Shown here in pieces: positions 7,818 through 16,901 of a DNA stretch of 64,000 bases. Made by a program: the position numbers and the translations under genes. The DNA is taken from assembly GCF_900184935.1 (NCBI RefSeq), contig NZ_FXYE01000001.1, positions 682,001-746,000 of the forward strand, in the 5' to 3' direction. Origin of the DNA: Actibacterium lipolyticum (lineage in GTDB: Bacteria; Pseudomonadota; Alphaproteobacteria; Rhodobacterales; Rhodobacteraceae). The notes beneath the pieces are model-generated. The model did no database searches and was not told the DNA's origin. It saw only the letters and a list, made by a program, of their open reading frames with translations. Position 1 is the stretch's first letter; each line of letters begins with the position of its first letter.

Positions 7818-9122
7818 CTAAGCCCCCTTCATCACTGCGCGAAGATCTTTGCCGATCTTCGAGATGCCCTGCAGGACCAGCAGCAAGCCGCCCACGACCA
7901 TCATCCATTTCATCGGCCAAAGCGGCACTTCCCATTCGTTGAACGAAATCTCGCCCCAGCGGATCGCCGGGTCCGTGATTTCCGAGGTAGAGAAGCTTGA
8001 AAGCGCCTGACCAAAGCTTAGATCACCACGCGCCCAGTCAGACACCACGCCGTTGCCCGAAGGCACCGCGATGGCATCGAACGCGAAGATGTAGGATGTC
8101 ACCAACAACGTGCCCGCGAAGATGAAGAAGAAGATCGATGTCGCCAGATCGGCAATCGCCTTTTTCGGCCGCGTCATCGGGGCGTAAAAGATATCGACCC
8201 GCACGTGGGCCTCGGTCAGCATCGCGTATGACCCGGCGATCAGGTATTGCATTCCGAACATCAGATACATCGCCTCATGCGCCCAGTTGGTCGGAGAGTT
8301 GAAGACGTATCGCGCGATCACCTCGTAATAATACACCACCACGGCGATGACGGCCCAGTAACTGACAAACTCGCCCGCATAGAGCGACATCTTGTCAATC
8401 CAGTTTTCGGCATAGTCTGAATCCAGTTTGGTATCTTCGACCTGATCGGATGGGATGACATCAATCTCATCCTCACCGCTGGCACGCAGCTTGGCGTTGG
8501 CGTTGCGCACCATGGCGGGCAACAGCACTGCATCAAGCGCGACCAGCGCCAGCAACGCAAAGAACGTGAACCGCGCGGCGTTGGACCAGAACTGCCGTTT
8601 GTCGGCGGCGGCTTGTGCAATGGGGCCTGCGGTTTCAAGTTCTGCGCGTGCTTCGGCAATGCGTTCGGTGCCAGTTTCAATCCGGTCTTTCGACCGCGTC
8701 AGCCGCTTTTCAGCGCTGCGTTTGGTGAACGATCCTTCCTCGGCCGCATCAAAATCTGCCTGAAGCTGGGCCAATTCGGCCTGTGCGCTTTCAACGCGCG
8801 GCCCTTCGCGTGCGATGGTTTTTTCTGCGACGCGCACGGTGTTGTCGGCATCGGAAAGGGCTGAACGGGCCTCTCGTTCGGCACCGTTTGCGTAAAGCAC
8901 GAAGGCGAAGATGGGCAGGAACAGCAGCCCCCACTTGTTCTTCAGGTAAAACCGGTGAAGGCCCAGAATACCGCCTGTGATCAGGATCATGTACCCAAGG
9001 GGCGTCGAATACTGCGCGCGGTCTGGTTTGGCACGGCGGGCCATGATCATGCCCAACACGGGGAACAGGATCAGACCCAGCCAATACATCCAGTGCGGCA
9101 GGGTGAATTCAAGACTTGGCAT
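7818..9122 (-). CDS. dctQ: TRAP small permease (DctQ) with N-terminal TM2-like and coiled-coil extension
   Basis: Typical DctQ proteins have about 160-200 residues; this one has 434 (ATG at 9122 with AAGTGGA upstream; a GTG at 9134 adds four residues). Order: two hydrophobic segments (about 12-27 and 42-77), the second containing GGILGLHRFYLKNKWG, which matches the TM2-domain pattern GxxGxHRFYL; a long charged coiled coil (about 82-171, heptads in the VESAQAELAQLQADF region); a further membrane helix (about 185-203); then the DctQ domain (about 243-425) with VVYYYEVIARYVFNSPTNWAHE. The DctQ part has the expected four helices. What the extension does is unknown; it could bind a partner or oligomerise the carrier. 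Confidence 0.9.
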   Translation of the reverse strand: MPSLEFTLPHWMYWLGLILFPVLGMIMARRAKPDRAQYSTPLGYMILITGGILGLHRFYLKNKWGLLFLPIFAFVLYANGAEREARSALSDADNTVRVAEKTIAREGPRVESAQAELAQLQADFDAAEEGSFTKRSAEKRLTRSKDRIETGTERIAEARAELETAGPIAQAAADKRQFWSNAARFTFFALLALVALDAVLLPAMVRNANAKLRASGEDEIDVIPSDQVEDTKLDSDYAENWIDKMSLYAGEFVSYWAVIAVVVYYYEVIARYVFNSPTNWAHEAMYLMFGMQYLIAGSYAMLTEAHVRVDIFYAPMTRPKKAIADLATSIFFFIFAGTLLVTSYIFAFDAIAVPSGNGVVSDWARGDLSFGQALSSFSTSEITDPAIRWGEISFNEWEVPLWPMKWMMVVGGLLLVLQGISKIGKDLRAVMKGA

Positions 9123-9208
9123 CGTTTTGTCCACTTGCCGATATGTCGAAGGGAATAGGGCCCGCGCGGTCCTTTCGCGCGAGCCCCCAATTCGGGTTCA
9201 GGCCCAGA

Positions 9209-10309
9209 TCAAAGATCCAGTTCCAGTCCCTCGATTTGTTCTGGGGTCACATAACCCAGCGAACCGGACATCATGTAATCCAGTTGAATCTTGAACACCC
9301 GCGCCGCGTCTTTGTCGCGGTTGGCGTAGTTGAACCAGATCGGCACGGCGACTTCGGTCATCAGCTCTACGTCGTCCTGAGTCAGGCGGGTCACTTCGGT
9401 GCCGTCTGCTTCGAACTTGGCCCAAGCCTCTTGGTCGGCTTTCTGGATCTTGGCGTGGTGCAAATCGGAATAGACGTGCGTTTCCATTTCGACGAACTGC
9501 TTCATCTGCGGCGAAAGCGCATCCCAAGCAGCTTGGCCCACCGTGATGTCCATAAGGTCGACCGGCTGATACAGCGACATAAAGCCCGGAGGGCCCATGG
9601 AGATGTATTTGGTCACCTGACTGAACCCGAGCGAATAGTTCACCGCCGGGCCCACATAGTCGGCCACATCGATGGTGCCCTTTTCCAGCGCCGGGAAGAT
9701 TTCCGAACCGGGCAGAACCGTGGTTTCAGCGCCGATTTCCGTAAAGACTTCGGCAACCATGCCGCCGGGCAGGCGCATCTTACGGCCGCGGAAATCGTCG
9801 ATAGAACGGATGGGCACCTTCGAATGGATGATATTTGGGCCGTGATGCACAGGGCCGACGTAATGCAGGCCTTGCTTTGCAAACAGCTCCCGCGCGATTT
9901 CCAGCCCGCCAAGGCTGTAATAGAACACATCCCATTCGTGCGGGTTGCGCAGGCCAAGCGGGTAAGACGTTAGAAACGTCGCCGCAGGAATAATGCCTTG
10001 GGCGTAGATGGTGAACGGGTTCACAGCATCCAGAACGCCGTTCTTAACGGCATCATAAAGCTGAAAGTCACCAACCACGTCATTCGCGCCAAACGCTTGG
10101 AACGATAGCTCGCCACCGGTTTTTTCCTGAATGGTGCCGCACCAATCCTTAAAGATTTGCAGACCAGCGCCACCGGGCCATGAAGATTGAATCTTCCATG
10201 TTGTGCCGTGGCTGGCGGCGGTTGCGATTGAGGGGGCCGCAAGGGCACCCGCGCCGCCAAGCGCAAGTTTGCGCAGGGCATCACGACGGGTCGTGTGTTT
10301 AACAGTCAT
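9209..10309 (-). CDS. dctP: TRAP substrate-binding protein (DctP, TakP-like), Tat-exported
   Basis: 366 residues from the ATG at 10309, which has a strong GGAGGAAAG site. The N-terminus carries a twin-arginine signal (TTRRDALRKLALGG, then hydrophobic and ATAA cleavage region), so it is probably exported folded. The mature part starts TTWKIQSSWPGG, as in the TakP/lactate-binding DctP branch, and contains the conserved RGRKMRLPGG segment, whose arginine binds the substrate carboxylate in characterised members. Likely ligands are 2-oxo or hydroxy carboxylates; this is inference from the branch. It is the first gene of the TRAP operon, 86 bases before dctQ. Confidence 0.92.
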   Translation of the reverse strand: MTVKHTTRRDALRKLALGGAGALAAPSIATAASHGTTWKIQSSWPGGAGLQIFKDWCGTIQEKTGGELSFQAFGANDVVGDFQLYDAVKNGVLDAVNPFTIYAQGIIPAATFLTSYPLGLRNPHEWDVFYYSLGGLEIARELFAKQGLHYVGPVHHGPNIIHSKVPIRSIDDFRGRKMRLPGGMVAEVFTEIGAETTVLPGSEIFPALEKGTIDVADYVGPAVNYSLGFSQVTKYISMGPPGFMSLYQPVDLMDITVGQAAWDALSPQMKQFVEMETHVYSDLHHAKIQKADQEAWAKFEADGTEVTRLTQDDVELMTEVAVPIWFNYANRDKDAARVFKIQLDYMMSGSLGYVTPEQIEGLELDL

Positions 10310-10455
10310 GTCTTTCCTCCCATTTGTGGTGCCCGGTTGCCGCTTTTGCGCCATTACGGGCGATTGCGGGGGTTTACCCCCACAACTGTTTCACCCGGCC
10401 GCTAATCGGCACGGGCGAATGCATTGCCCAGCAATCCTCCTCAAAACTGCGGGGT
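10310..10455 (-). other. Gap between coxG and dctP with a G5/C5 hairpin
   Basis: This gap separates the cox genes from the TRAP operon on the same strand. It holds GGGGG-TTTA-CCCCC at 10368-10381, a short stable stem without a T-tract in the transcription direction, which could act as a weak terminator or 3' stabiliser for the cox transcript. No promoter was convincingly identified for dctP. Confidence 0.35.
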
Positions 10456-10920
10456 TTACGCGCCTATGGTATCTTCCCTTTCGGTTTCGACAACATCGGC
10501 AAAAGTCTTAAAAAACTTACCAGCCAGCTTCTTGGCGGTACTTTGAACGAGGCGGCTTCCCAATTGGGCCAGCTTGCCCCCGATCTGAGCTTTGGCGTCA
10601 TAGCGCAGCAAAGTCTGACCGTCTTTTTCTTCCAACGAAACGTCCGCGCCGCCCTTGGCAAAACCTGCCGCGCCGCCCGAACCCTCGCCCGTTAAGGAAA
10701 AGTTATCCGGTGCGCCCGCCACGTCAAGCGTTACGTTTCCGCCGAACTTTGCTTTCACCGGCCCAATTTTCAGAACAACCAGCGCCTCAAGCTCTGTGTC
10801 GGAGTGTTTGGTCAGTTCTTCGCAGCCGGGGATGCATTGTTTCAGAATCTCCGGATCGTTCAGCGCGGCATAGACCTTGTCACGCGGTGCGTTGATCAGG
10901 ATTTCGTCATTCAGCTCCAT
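10456..10920 (-). CDS. coxG: CO dehydrogenase accessory protein CoxG (SRPBCC fold)
   Basis: 154 residues of the CoxG family: MELNDEILINAPRDKVYAALNDPEILKQCIPGCEEL contains the conserved N-terminal signature, followed by KIGPVKAKFGG and the glycine-rich GEGSGGAAGFAKGG strand typical of the SRPBCC cavity. CoxG is needed to attach CO dehydrogenase to the membrane and hand electrons to the quinone pool. This version ends soon after the last helix (about residue 145) with no hydrophobic anchor, unlike long CoxG forms with C-terminal extensions. It is the last gene of the cox cluster, with a possible tiny ORF just ahead of it. Confidence 0.92.
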   Translation of the reverse strand: MELNDEILINAPRDKVYAALNDPEILKQCIPGCEELTKHSDTELEALVVLKIGPVKAKFGGNVTLDVAGAPDNFSLTGEGSGGAAGFAKGGADVSLEEKDGQTLLRYDAKAQIGGKLAQLGSRLVQSTAKKLAGKFFKTFADVVETEREDTIGA

Positions 10921-10933
10921 AAGTTTCTCTCTT

Positions 10934-11029
10934 TCAGCAACATGGAAATTTGATTTGCGCGATCAGTTTCGCCTGATCGGCGGTGAGTTTCGGCCAAAGC
11001 TTTCCCAGACGGGCGGTGATGCGGCGCAT
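10934..11029 (-). CDS. Possible tiny protein (31 residues) between coxF and coxG
   Basis: The last bases of the XdhC-family gene form TGATG, so the ATG at 11029 overlaps its stop codon. The frame encodes MRRITARLGKLWPKLTADQ, then AKLIAQIKFPCC and a TGA at 10934. It fills the gap to coxG, whose start is only 13 bases beyond. The translational overlap and the basic, helix-like content with a C-terminal CC pair argue for a real peptide; the short length means chance is possible. I do not know a named homologue. Confidence 0.35.
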   Translation of the reverse strand: MRRITARLGKLWPKLTADQAKLIAQIKFPCC

Positions 11030-11871
11030 CAGGTTGCTCCTTTTTCGGGGCGCTGGCGCGCGCGGCGCTTGGCGATGATTTCGGCCAGAACGGACAGGGC
11101 GATTTCATCGGGCGTGATTGCGGCGATATCCAAGCCGGCTGGGGATTTGACTGCGGCAAAGGCATCGGCGGGGATGCCATCGGCGATCAGCCGGTCGCGA
11201 AGGGTTTCGTATTTCCGCCGACTTCCGACAAAGGCGATATAGCTGGCACCCGAGGCGATCGCGGCGCGCAGGGCGGCCTCGTCGCCCTTGCCTTGGGTCG
11301 CAATAACGATGAAATGCTCGGCCGCTGTTTCGGTTTCAAAGGCGAAGCCTTCGATCATGCGTTCGACGGGGGGCGCATCGGATGCGATGATGCCGGGGGC
11401 GCACAGCGTGCGGTTAAAATCAAAACGTTTGCCCATATCCGCCAGCGCCATGGCCACAGGGCCCGACCCACAGATGATCAACTGCGGCGTTGGAATGACC
11501 GGTTCGATGAAAATATCCATGGATCCTTTCGAGGGGCAGCCGTTGCGCGCGAATTTCACGCCGTCCCGTTCGTCGCCGGGCTGAACGCCTTCGGCATCCA
11601 ACAGTTCTTCGGGGCGAAGCGAGACGAAGCGCGGCTTCCCTTCCTGCATTGCGTCTTTCGCGGCGCGGGACACGGCGGAACGCGCACATCCGCCGCCCAC
11701 CCATCCTTGCGCGATAGCACCGGTTTCAAGAATAACCGCCTTATCCCCCGGCTTGGCCGAGGTCGCATCGACGGTCCGAACAATCGTGGCAATGGCAAAG
11801 GGCGCCCCGATTTGGCGCAGGCTTTGCACGCAATCTTCGAATTCAGTCTTCAACATCACGGCACCTGTCAT
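11029..11871 (-). CDS. coxF: XdhC/CoxF-family molybdenum cofactor maturation protein for CO dehydrogenase
   Basis: 280 residues. The N-terminal XdhC_CoxI domain shows GDKAVILETG and GWVGGGCARSAV (about 37-63), and the C-terminal half is a Rossmann-like domain (PQLIICGSGPVAMALADMG, about 137-155, and VIATQGKGDEAALRAAI). Such proteins bind molybdopterin cytosine dinucleotide and take part in sulfuration and insertion of the cofactor into CoxL-type enzymes. The start codon overlaps the stop of coxE (ATGA, 11868-11871), and the 3' end overlaps a tiny ORF. The position corresponds to coxF in the carboxydotroph gene order. Confidence 0.88.
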   Translation of the reverse strand: MTGAVMLKTEFEDCVQSLRQIGAPFAIATIVRTVDATSAKPGDKAVILETGAIAQGWVGGGCARSAVSRAAKDAMQEGKPRFVSLRPEELLDAEGVQPGDERDGVKFARNGCPSKGSMDIFIEPVIPTPQLIICGSGPVAMALADMGKRFDFNRTLCAPGIIASDAPPVERMIEGFAFETETAAEHFIVIATQGKGDEAALRAAIASGASYIAFVGSRRKYETLRDRLIADGIPADAFAAVKSPAGLDIAAITPDEIALSVLAEIIAKRRARQRPEKGAT

Positions 11872-13055
11872 ATTTTCGCAAGCTCCGGTTCTAGGGCGGC
11901 TAGGGTTTCAAGGGTGTTGGCGGCGGCAAACAGATCCAGATGGGGAAGGGCGGCCGCCATCGCCTTGGACGTGGGTTCGTACCCCGCCCAACCCTTTAGC
12001 GGGTTAAGCCAGATCACGCGGCAGCCCCGGCGTTTCAGCCGTTTCAGCGCGTCGCCCACCGCATCGGGCGTTGCGGTGTCGTAGCCATCGGAAAAGATGA
12101 TCACCACGCTGCGCCCGGTGACGAAACGACGGGCATAGGTTCGGGCAAATTGGTCAAGGTTTTCCCCGATCTTGGATCCACCGCCAAAGCCATCGGACAG
12201 CAGGGTAAGCCGGTTCAGCGACCGCAGCGGGTCATCGTCGCGCAGGGCGTCGGTGACGCGCACCAACCGGGTGTGAAACAGATACGCGTCGGTGGTGTCA
12301 TCTGCCCGCATCAGCCCGGACAGGAACGCAAGGAACACGCGGGCATAAACGCTCATCGAACCCGACACATCGCAAAGCGCGGTAATTTGGACAGGGCGTT
12401 CCGGGCGACGTTTGCGGGGCAGGTGAAGCGGTTCGCCGCCACTGGCCATCGACCGGCGCATCACGCGGCGAAAATCGATCTGGTCGCCCTTACGCGCGGC
12501 CTTGCGCCTGCGCGAGCGGCGGTCGCGGATCGCTGCGGCCAGTTTGCGTGCCACGACCTCTGCCGCGGCGATGTCTTGCGGGTCGACCAGATCGCGCAGG
12601 TCTTTCTTCATCAGGTTCTGCAACGAACTTGCGACCAGTTTTCCGGTGCCGTCACCGGCGGTGTCGCCTTCGCCATCGGCGCCGTCGGGCGAATGAACCT
12701 TGCCCGTTTTTCCGGTGCTTTGCCCTTCGTCCATCAGGCTGGAACGGGTGTCTTCGCGTTTGGTTGCATCGTTCGTGGGGGCGATACGCGCCTTCACGCG
12801 CCCGCCGTTCATCCAATAGCTTTGGAACAGTTCGTCAAACCGGGCGGCGTCGTCCGCGCTGCTGGTGCAGACGGCCTTTAGTGCCAATCGAGTTTCTTTC
12901 GGATCAGCGGCGGCAACATGGGCAAGCGCGTTCAGCGCGACCTCTGTCTCTCCGACGCCCAGCTTCAGGCCGTTTTCACGCAGATGCACGATGAACCCGG
13001 CCATCCGCGCGGCAATGCCCGGATCACGGGCGGCAAAGCGGGTTACGCGGCTCAT
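11868..13055 (-). CDS. coxE: CoxE, von Willebrand factor A domain protein for CO dehydrogenase maturation
   Basis: 395 residues from the ATG at 13055, which overlaps the coxD stop by 4 bases. After an N-terminal helical part and a low-complexity Gly/Asp/Ser linker (about 105-140), a VWA domain begins near residue 220; its MIDAS motif DVSGSMS is at 229-235 (Asp229, Ser231, Ser233). CoxE works with the AAA+ protein CoxD to build the copper-sulfur-molybdenum site of CoxL. A longer in-frame ORF reaches upstream into coxD but has no coding support. Confidence 0.92.
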   Translation of the reverse strand: MSRVTRFAARDPGIAARMAGFIVHLRENGLKLGVGETEVALNALAHVAAADPKETRLALKAVCTSSADDAARFDELFQSYWMNGGRVKARIAPTNDATKREDTRSSLMDEGQSTGKTGKVHSPDGADGEGDTAGDGTGKLVASSLQNLMKKDLRDLVDPQDIAAAEVVARKLAAAIRDRRSRRRKAARKGDQIDFRRVMRRSMASGGEPLHLPRKRRPERPVQITALCDVSGSMSVYARVFLAFLSGLMRADDTTDAYLFHTRLVRVTDALRDDDPLRSLNRLTLLSDGFGGGSKIGENLDQFARTYARRFVTGRSVVIIFSDGYDTATPDAVGDALKRLKRRGCRVIWLNPLKGWAGYEPTSKAMAAALPHLDLFAAANTLETLAALEPELAKI

Positions 13056-13930
13056 GCTGCTTTCCCGGCAAGGCGCTGCGCCACTTCGTTGGGAATGGCG
13101 GCGCGGTCGGCGCGTGTCTTCAACAGCGTGCCCAACGTGGCCTGCAACGCGACCGGATCGTCGTTCAGATCGTTGATACCAAGGCCGCAAAGCGCGGCGG
13201 CAAAGTCCAGCATTTCGGCGATGCCGGGGGTCTTTTCCAGTTCTTCCTTACGCAAGGCTTGGACAAACCCGACGATCTGTCCGGCTAAGGTCGCCTCTAT
13301 CTGCGGGCAACGGGCATCAAGGATGGCCAGCTCGGTCGCGCGGTCGGGGTAATCGACATGCGCGTAAATACAGCGACGGCGCAGCGCATCGGAAAGGTCG
13401 CGCGTGCCATTGGCCGTTAGAATAACATAGGGTTTGCTGACTGCGTGCAGCGTGCCAAGCTCGGGCACCGTCACCTGAAAGTCGGACAGGATTTCCAACA
13501 AATACGCCTCAAACTCTTCATCCGCGCGGTCAATTTCGTCGATCAACAGCACGGGCGGTTCATCTTGGCGAATGGCCTGCAGCAGGGGGCGTTCCAGCAG
13601 GTATTCTTCGGAAAAGATGCGGGCCTCTACGTCTTTGCCGGTTTCGCCGCGTTCGGCCGACGCGCGGATCGCAAGAAGCTGTCGCTGGTAATTCCATTCG
13701 TAAATCGCATGCGCGGCGTCCAGCCCTTCGTAACATTGAAGCCGGATTAGATGAGCGTCTTTCACAGCCGCCAGCGCCCGCGCGATTTCGGTTTTGCCGA
13801 CCCCTGCCGCACCTTCCAGCAACAGCGGGCGGTTCAGGCTGACGGCGATATGCAGCGCCATCGCTAGATCATCGGGCGCGATATAGCCTTGATCGGTCAG
13901 GTCGGACTGTAGGGTTTGCCAAGTGTTCAT
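13052..13930 (-). CDS. coxD: CoxD, MoxR-type AAA+ ATPase
   Basis: 292 residues. Walker A is GAAGVGKTE (40-48), Walker B LLIDEIDRAD (about 125-134), sensor 1 ILTANGTRD, and the arginine-containing tail follows. MoxR ATPases act as chaperones together with VWA proteins; CoxD is the member that unfolds and matures CO dehydrogenase, introducing sulfur and copper at the active site in Oligotropha. It follows coxL by 48 bases and overlaps coxE by 4. Confidence 0.93.
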   Translation of the reverse strand: MNTWQTLQSDLTDQGYIAPDDLAMALHIAVSLNRPLLLEGAAGVGKTEIARALAAVKDAHLIRLQCYEGLDAAHAIYEWNYQRQLLAIRASAERGETGKDVEARIFSEEYLLERPLLQAIRQDEPPVLLIDEIDRADEEFEAYLLEILSDFQVTVPELGTLHAVSKPYVILTANGTRDLSDALRRRCIYAHVDYPDRATELAILDARCPQIEATLAGQIVGFVQALRKEELEKTPGIAEMLDFAAALCGLGINDLNDDPVALQATLGTLLKTRADRAAIPNEVAQRLAGKAA

Positions 13931-13978
13931 AGATGGGTCGGGCGGGGCAGCAACGCGCTGCCCGCGCCCCTCCTTTCT

Positions 13979-16399
13979 TTAGCCGTGAAGGCCAAGGTCA
14001 TTGGCGGTTTTCCAGATGCGCCAGTGATCGTGCGGCATGTGCGTATGGCGCAGGCCAAAGGCACGGAACGCATCGTTCACTGCGTTGGAAAAAGCCGGAA
14101 CCCCGCCCACGTTCGGGCTTTCGCCCACACCTTTTGCGCCGATCGGGTGATGCGGGCTGGGTGTTTCGGTGTGGTCGGTGGTGTAATTGGGCGTCTCCCA
14201 AGCAGTGGGCAGGAAGAAGTCCATCAAGGTGCCGGTCTTTACGTTGCCCAGTTCGTCATAGGCAATCTCTTGGCCCATCGCGATGGCAAGGGCTTCGGTC
14301 AGGCCGCCATGAACCTGCCCTTCGATGACCATCGGGTTGATCCGGGTGCCGCAATCATCCAGCGCATAGAACTGGCGGATGTCATGTTCGCCTGTGTCGG
14401 CGTCAATTTCCATGACGCAGATATAGGCCCCGAACGGATAGGTCATGTTGGGTGGGTCGTAATAGCTGACCGCCTCTAGGCCGGGTTCGACACCGGGGAT
14501 GGCTTGGTTGTAGGACGCATAGGCGATTTCAGCCATGGTCTTGAACCGCTCTGGTGCGCCCTTGACTTGGAAACGGTCAACATCCCATTCCACGTCGTCG
14601 TCGTGCACTTCCAGCAGATAGGCAGCGATCATCTGCGCCTTGGCTCGAATTTTTCGGCCCGCCATCGCGGTTGCAGCACCGGCCACCGGCGTCGACCGCG
14701 ACCCGTAGGTTCCCAAACCATACGGCGCTGTGTCGGTGTCCCCTTCTTCGATGGTGATGCTGTCAGCTGGGATGCCAATCTCGGATGCAAGGATTTGCGC
14801 GAACGTCGTCGCGTGCCCCTGACCCTGAGAGATCGTGCCCAGCCGTGCAATGGCGGACCCCGTTGGGTGGATCCGGATTTCACAACTGTCAAACATCCCC
14901 ATTCCCAAGATGTCGCAGTTCTTGACCGGTCCGGCCCCAACGATTTCGGTGAAATGCGTCAGCCCGATCCCAAGCAGCTTGCGCGTTTCACCGCGCTTGA
15001 ATGCTTCGACCTGTGCGGCCTGTTCTTTACGCAGGTCGTCATAGCCAACAGCGGCAAGCGCCTTGTCCCAAGCGGTGTGATAGTCGCCGCTGTCATATTC
15101 CCAACCTAGGGCGGACTGATACGGGAACTGATCCTTGCGGATAAAGTTGATGCGGCGCAGTTCGGCGGCGTCCATGTTCAGTTCGATCGCAAGAACTTCG
15201 ATCATGCGTTCGATGAAATAGGCGGCCTCGGTTACGCGGAACGAACAGCGATAGGCCACACCGCCCGGCGCTTTGTTCGTGTAAACGCCGTCAACGCCCA
15301 CATAGGCCACGGGAATGTCATAAGACCCGGTGCAGATGTGGAAGAACCCGGCGGGGAACTTGGTGGGGTCAGCGCAGGCATCGAATGCGCCGTGGTCGGC
15401 TGTTACGTGGCAGTGCAGGCCAGTGATCTTGCCGTCTTTCGTGGCGCTGATCTTGCCCTTCATCCAATAGTCACGCGCGAAAGCGGTGGCCATCAGGTTG
15501 TCCATCCGATCCTCAATCCACTTCACCGGACGACCCGTAACGATGGACGCAACGATGGAGCAGACATAGCCGGGGTAAACGCCAACCTTGTTGCCAAAGC
15601 CGCCGCCGATGTCGGGGCTGATGACGCGGATGTTGTGTTCTTCGATACCCGACAGAAGGGACGCAACGGTCCGCACCACATGCGGTGCTTGGAACGTGCC
15701 CCAAAGGGTCAGCTTGCCGTTGACCTTATCCATCGACGCGACAGAGCCGCAGGTTTCAAGCGGGCAGGGGTGCGTGCGGTGGTAGTACACCATTTCTTCT
15801 GCCACGACCTCGGCGCTGTCGATGGCCTGATTGGTGGCTTCCGCGTCGCCTTCTTCCCACAGGAAGATGTGGTTGTGGTGCTTGCGCGGGCCGTGGGCAC
15901 CATCGGCACCGGGTTCCAGATCTTCGCGCAGAACGGTCGCGTCTGGTTCCAGCGCTTTGAACGGGTCAGTGATGACGGGCAGCTCTTCGTAATCCACCTC
16001 GACCAGTTCCACCGCGTCGGCGGCGATATAGCGGTCTTCGGCGACGACAAAGGCGACCTCTTGCCCTTGGAACAGTACTTTGCCATCGGCCAGCACCATC
16101 TGCTTGTCACCGGCCAGCGTGGGCATCCAGTGCAGCGACAGGGGCTCCAGATCTTTGGCGGTCAACACGGCGATCACGCCGGGCAAAGCCATCGCCGCAT
16201 CGATGTTGATCGACTTGACGCGCGCATGTGCATATGGCGAACGCACGAAATCACCGTGCAGCATGCCGGGCAGTTTCACGTCATCGACATAGTTGCCCTT
16301 GCCTTGGGTGAACCGCACGTCTTCGACGCGCTTACGCGACGTGCCTAGGCCCTTTAGCTTGGCGGTGCGTTCTTCGCGGGTGGGTGTCAGATCGTTCAT
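13979..16399 (-). CDS. coxL: Form I aerobic CO dehydrogenase large subunit
   Basis: 806 residues, the size of molybdenum CO dehydrogenase large chains. The diagnostic form I active-site loop AYRCSFR is at 382-388, with Cys385 as the copper-sulfur ligand and Arg384 beside it; these numbers equal those of the Hydrogenophaga enzyme. The base glutamate is in GVGE (Glu760). Cofactor-binding loops GGGFGNK (265-271) and [11 protein letters not shown] (527-537) are present. The enzyme oxidises CO to CO2 and passes electrons to CoxS and CoxM. The ATG at 16399 overlaps the coxS stop (ATGA); a longer upstream frame is only read-through inside coxS. Confidence 0.97.
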   Translation of the reverse strand: MNDLTPTREERTAKLKGLGTSRKRVEDVRFTQGKGNYVDDVKLPGMLHGDFVRSPYAHARVKSINIDAAMALPGVIAVLTAKDLEPLSLHWMPTLAGDKQMVLADGKVLFQGQEVAFVVAEDRYIAADAVELVEVDYEELPVITDPFKALEPDATVLREDLEPGADGAHGPRKHHNHIFLWEEGDAEATNQAIDSAEVVAEEMVYYHRTHPCPLETCGSVASMDKVNGKLTLWGTFQAPHVVRTVASLLSGIEEHNIRVISPDIGGGFGNKVGVYPGYVCSIVASIVTGRPVKWIEDRMDNLMATAFARDYWMKGKISATKDGKITGLHCHVTADHGAFDACADPTKFPAGFFHICTGSYDIPVAYVGVDGVYTNKAPGGVAYRCSFRVTEAAYFIERMIEVLAIELNMDAAELRRINFIRKDQFPYQSALGWEYDSGDYHTAWDKALAAVGYDDLRKEQAAQVEAFKRGETRKLLGIGLTHFTEIVGAGPVKNCDILGMGMFDSCEIRIHPTGSAIARLGTISQGQGHATTFAQILASEIGIPADSITIEEGDTDTAPYGLGTYGSRSTPVAGAATAMAGRKIRAKAQMIAAYLLEVHDDDVEWDVDRFQVKGAPERFKTMAEIAYASYNQAIPGVEPGLEAVSYYDPPNMTYPFGAYICVMEIDADTGEHDIRQFYALDDCGTRINPMVIEGQVHGGLTEALAIAMGQEIAYDELGNVKTGTLMDFFLPTAWETPNYTTDHTETPSPHHPIGAKGVGESPNVGGVPAFSNAVNDAFRAFGLRHTHMPHDHWRIWKTANDLGLHG

Positions 16400-16890
16400 T
16401 CTGCTGCCTCCTTCGCTGCGTTCATCTCGGCCGCGGCGGCAAGGATGGACTTCACGATGTTTTGGTAGCCGGTGCAGCGGCACAGGTTGCCTGCGATGCC
16501 GAAACGCACCTCTTCTTCGGTTGGGTTCGGGTTTTCCTGCAAAAGGCGATGCGCGCGGGTGATCATACCCGGCGTGCAGAAACCACACTGAAGGCCGTGA
16601 TGTTCACGGAACGCTTTTTGCAGCACATGCAGATCGTCAGGCGTGCTGAGCCCTTCGACAGTCGTGACCTCGGCGCCCTGCGCCTGAGCAGCCAAAACAG
16701 TGCAGGATTTGACAGACTTGCCGTTCAGTTCAACCGTGCAAGCACCGCAATGGGTGGTTTCGCAGCCCACGTGCGGGCCAGTTAGGTTCAGCTTTTCGCG
16801 AAGCACATAGATCAGCAGCTCGCGCGGTTCGACAAGCAGGTCTTCCTGTTTGCCGTTCACCGTCATTTTCAAATGCATCTTATCGGACAT
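16396..16890 (-). CDS. coxS: CO dehydrogenase small [2Fe-2S] subunit
   Basis: 164 residues from the ATG at 16890 preceded by GGAGGAAACC. Eight cysteines bind two [2Fe-2S] clusters: the plant-ferredoxin-like site Cys43, Cys48, Cys51, Cys63 ([12 protein letters not shown]) and the helical site Cys102, Cys105, Cys137, Cys139 ([14 protein letters not shown]). It relays electrons between the CoxL molybdenum site and the CoxM flavin. The gene lies 11 bases after coxM. Confidence 0.97.
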   Translation of the reverse strand: MSDKMHLKMTVNGKQEDLLVEPRELLIYVLREKLNLTGPHVGCETTHCGACTVELNGKSVKSCTVLAAQAQGAEVTTVEGLSTPDDLHVLQKAFREHHGLQCGFCTPGMITRAHRLLQENPNPTEEEVRFGIAGNLCRCTGYQNIVKSILAAAAEMNAAKEAAE

Positions 16891-16901
16891 TGGTTTCCTC
16901 C

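Noticed and set aside
6860-7942. 360-codon plus-strand frame opposite dctM
   Set aside because: The product is His/Arg/Gln-rich with no motif, and the minus strand codes a clear TRAP permease.
15338-16348. 336-codon plus-strand frame within coxL
   Set aside because: Opposes a gene with complete active-site motifs and conserved order of the cox operon.
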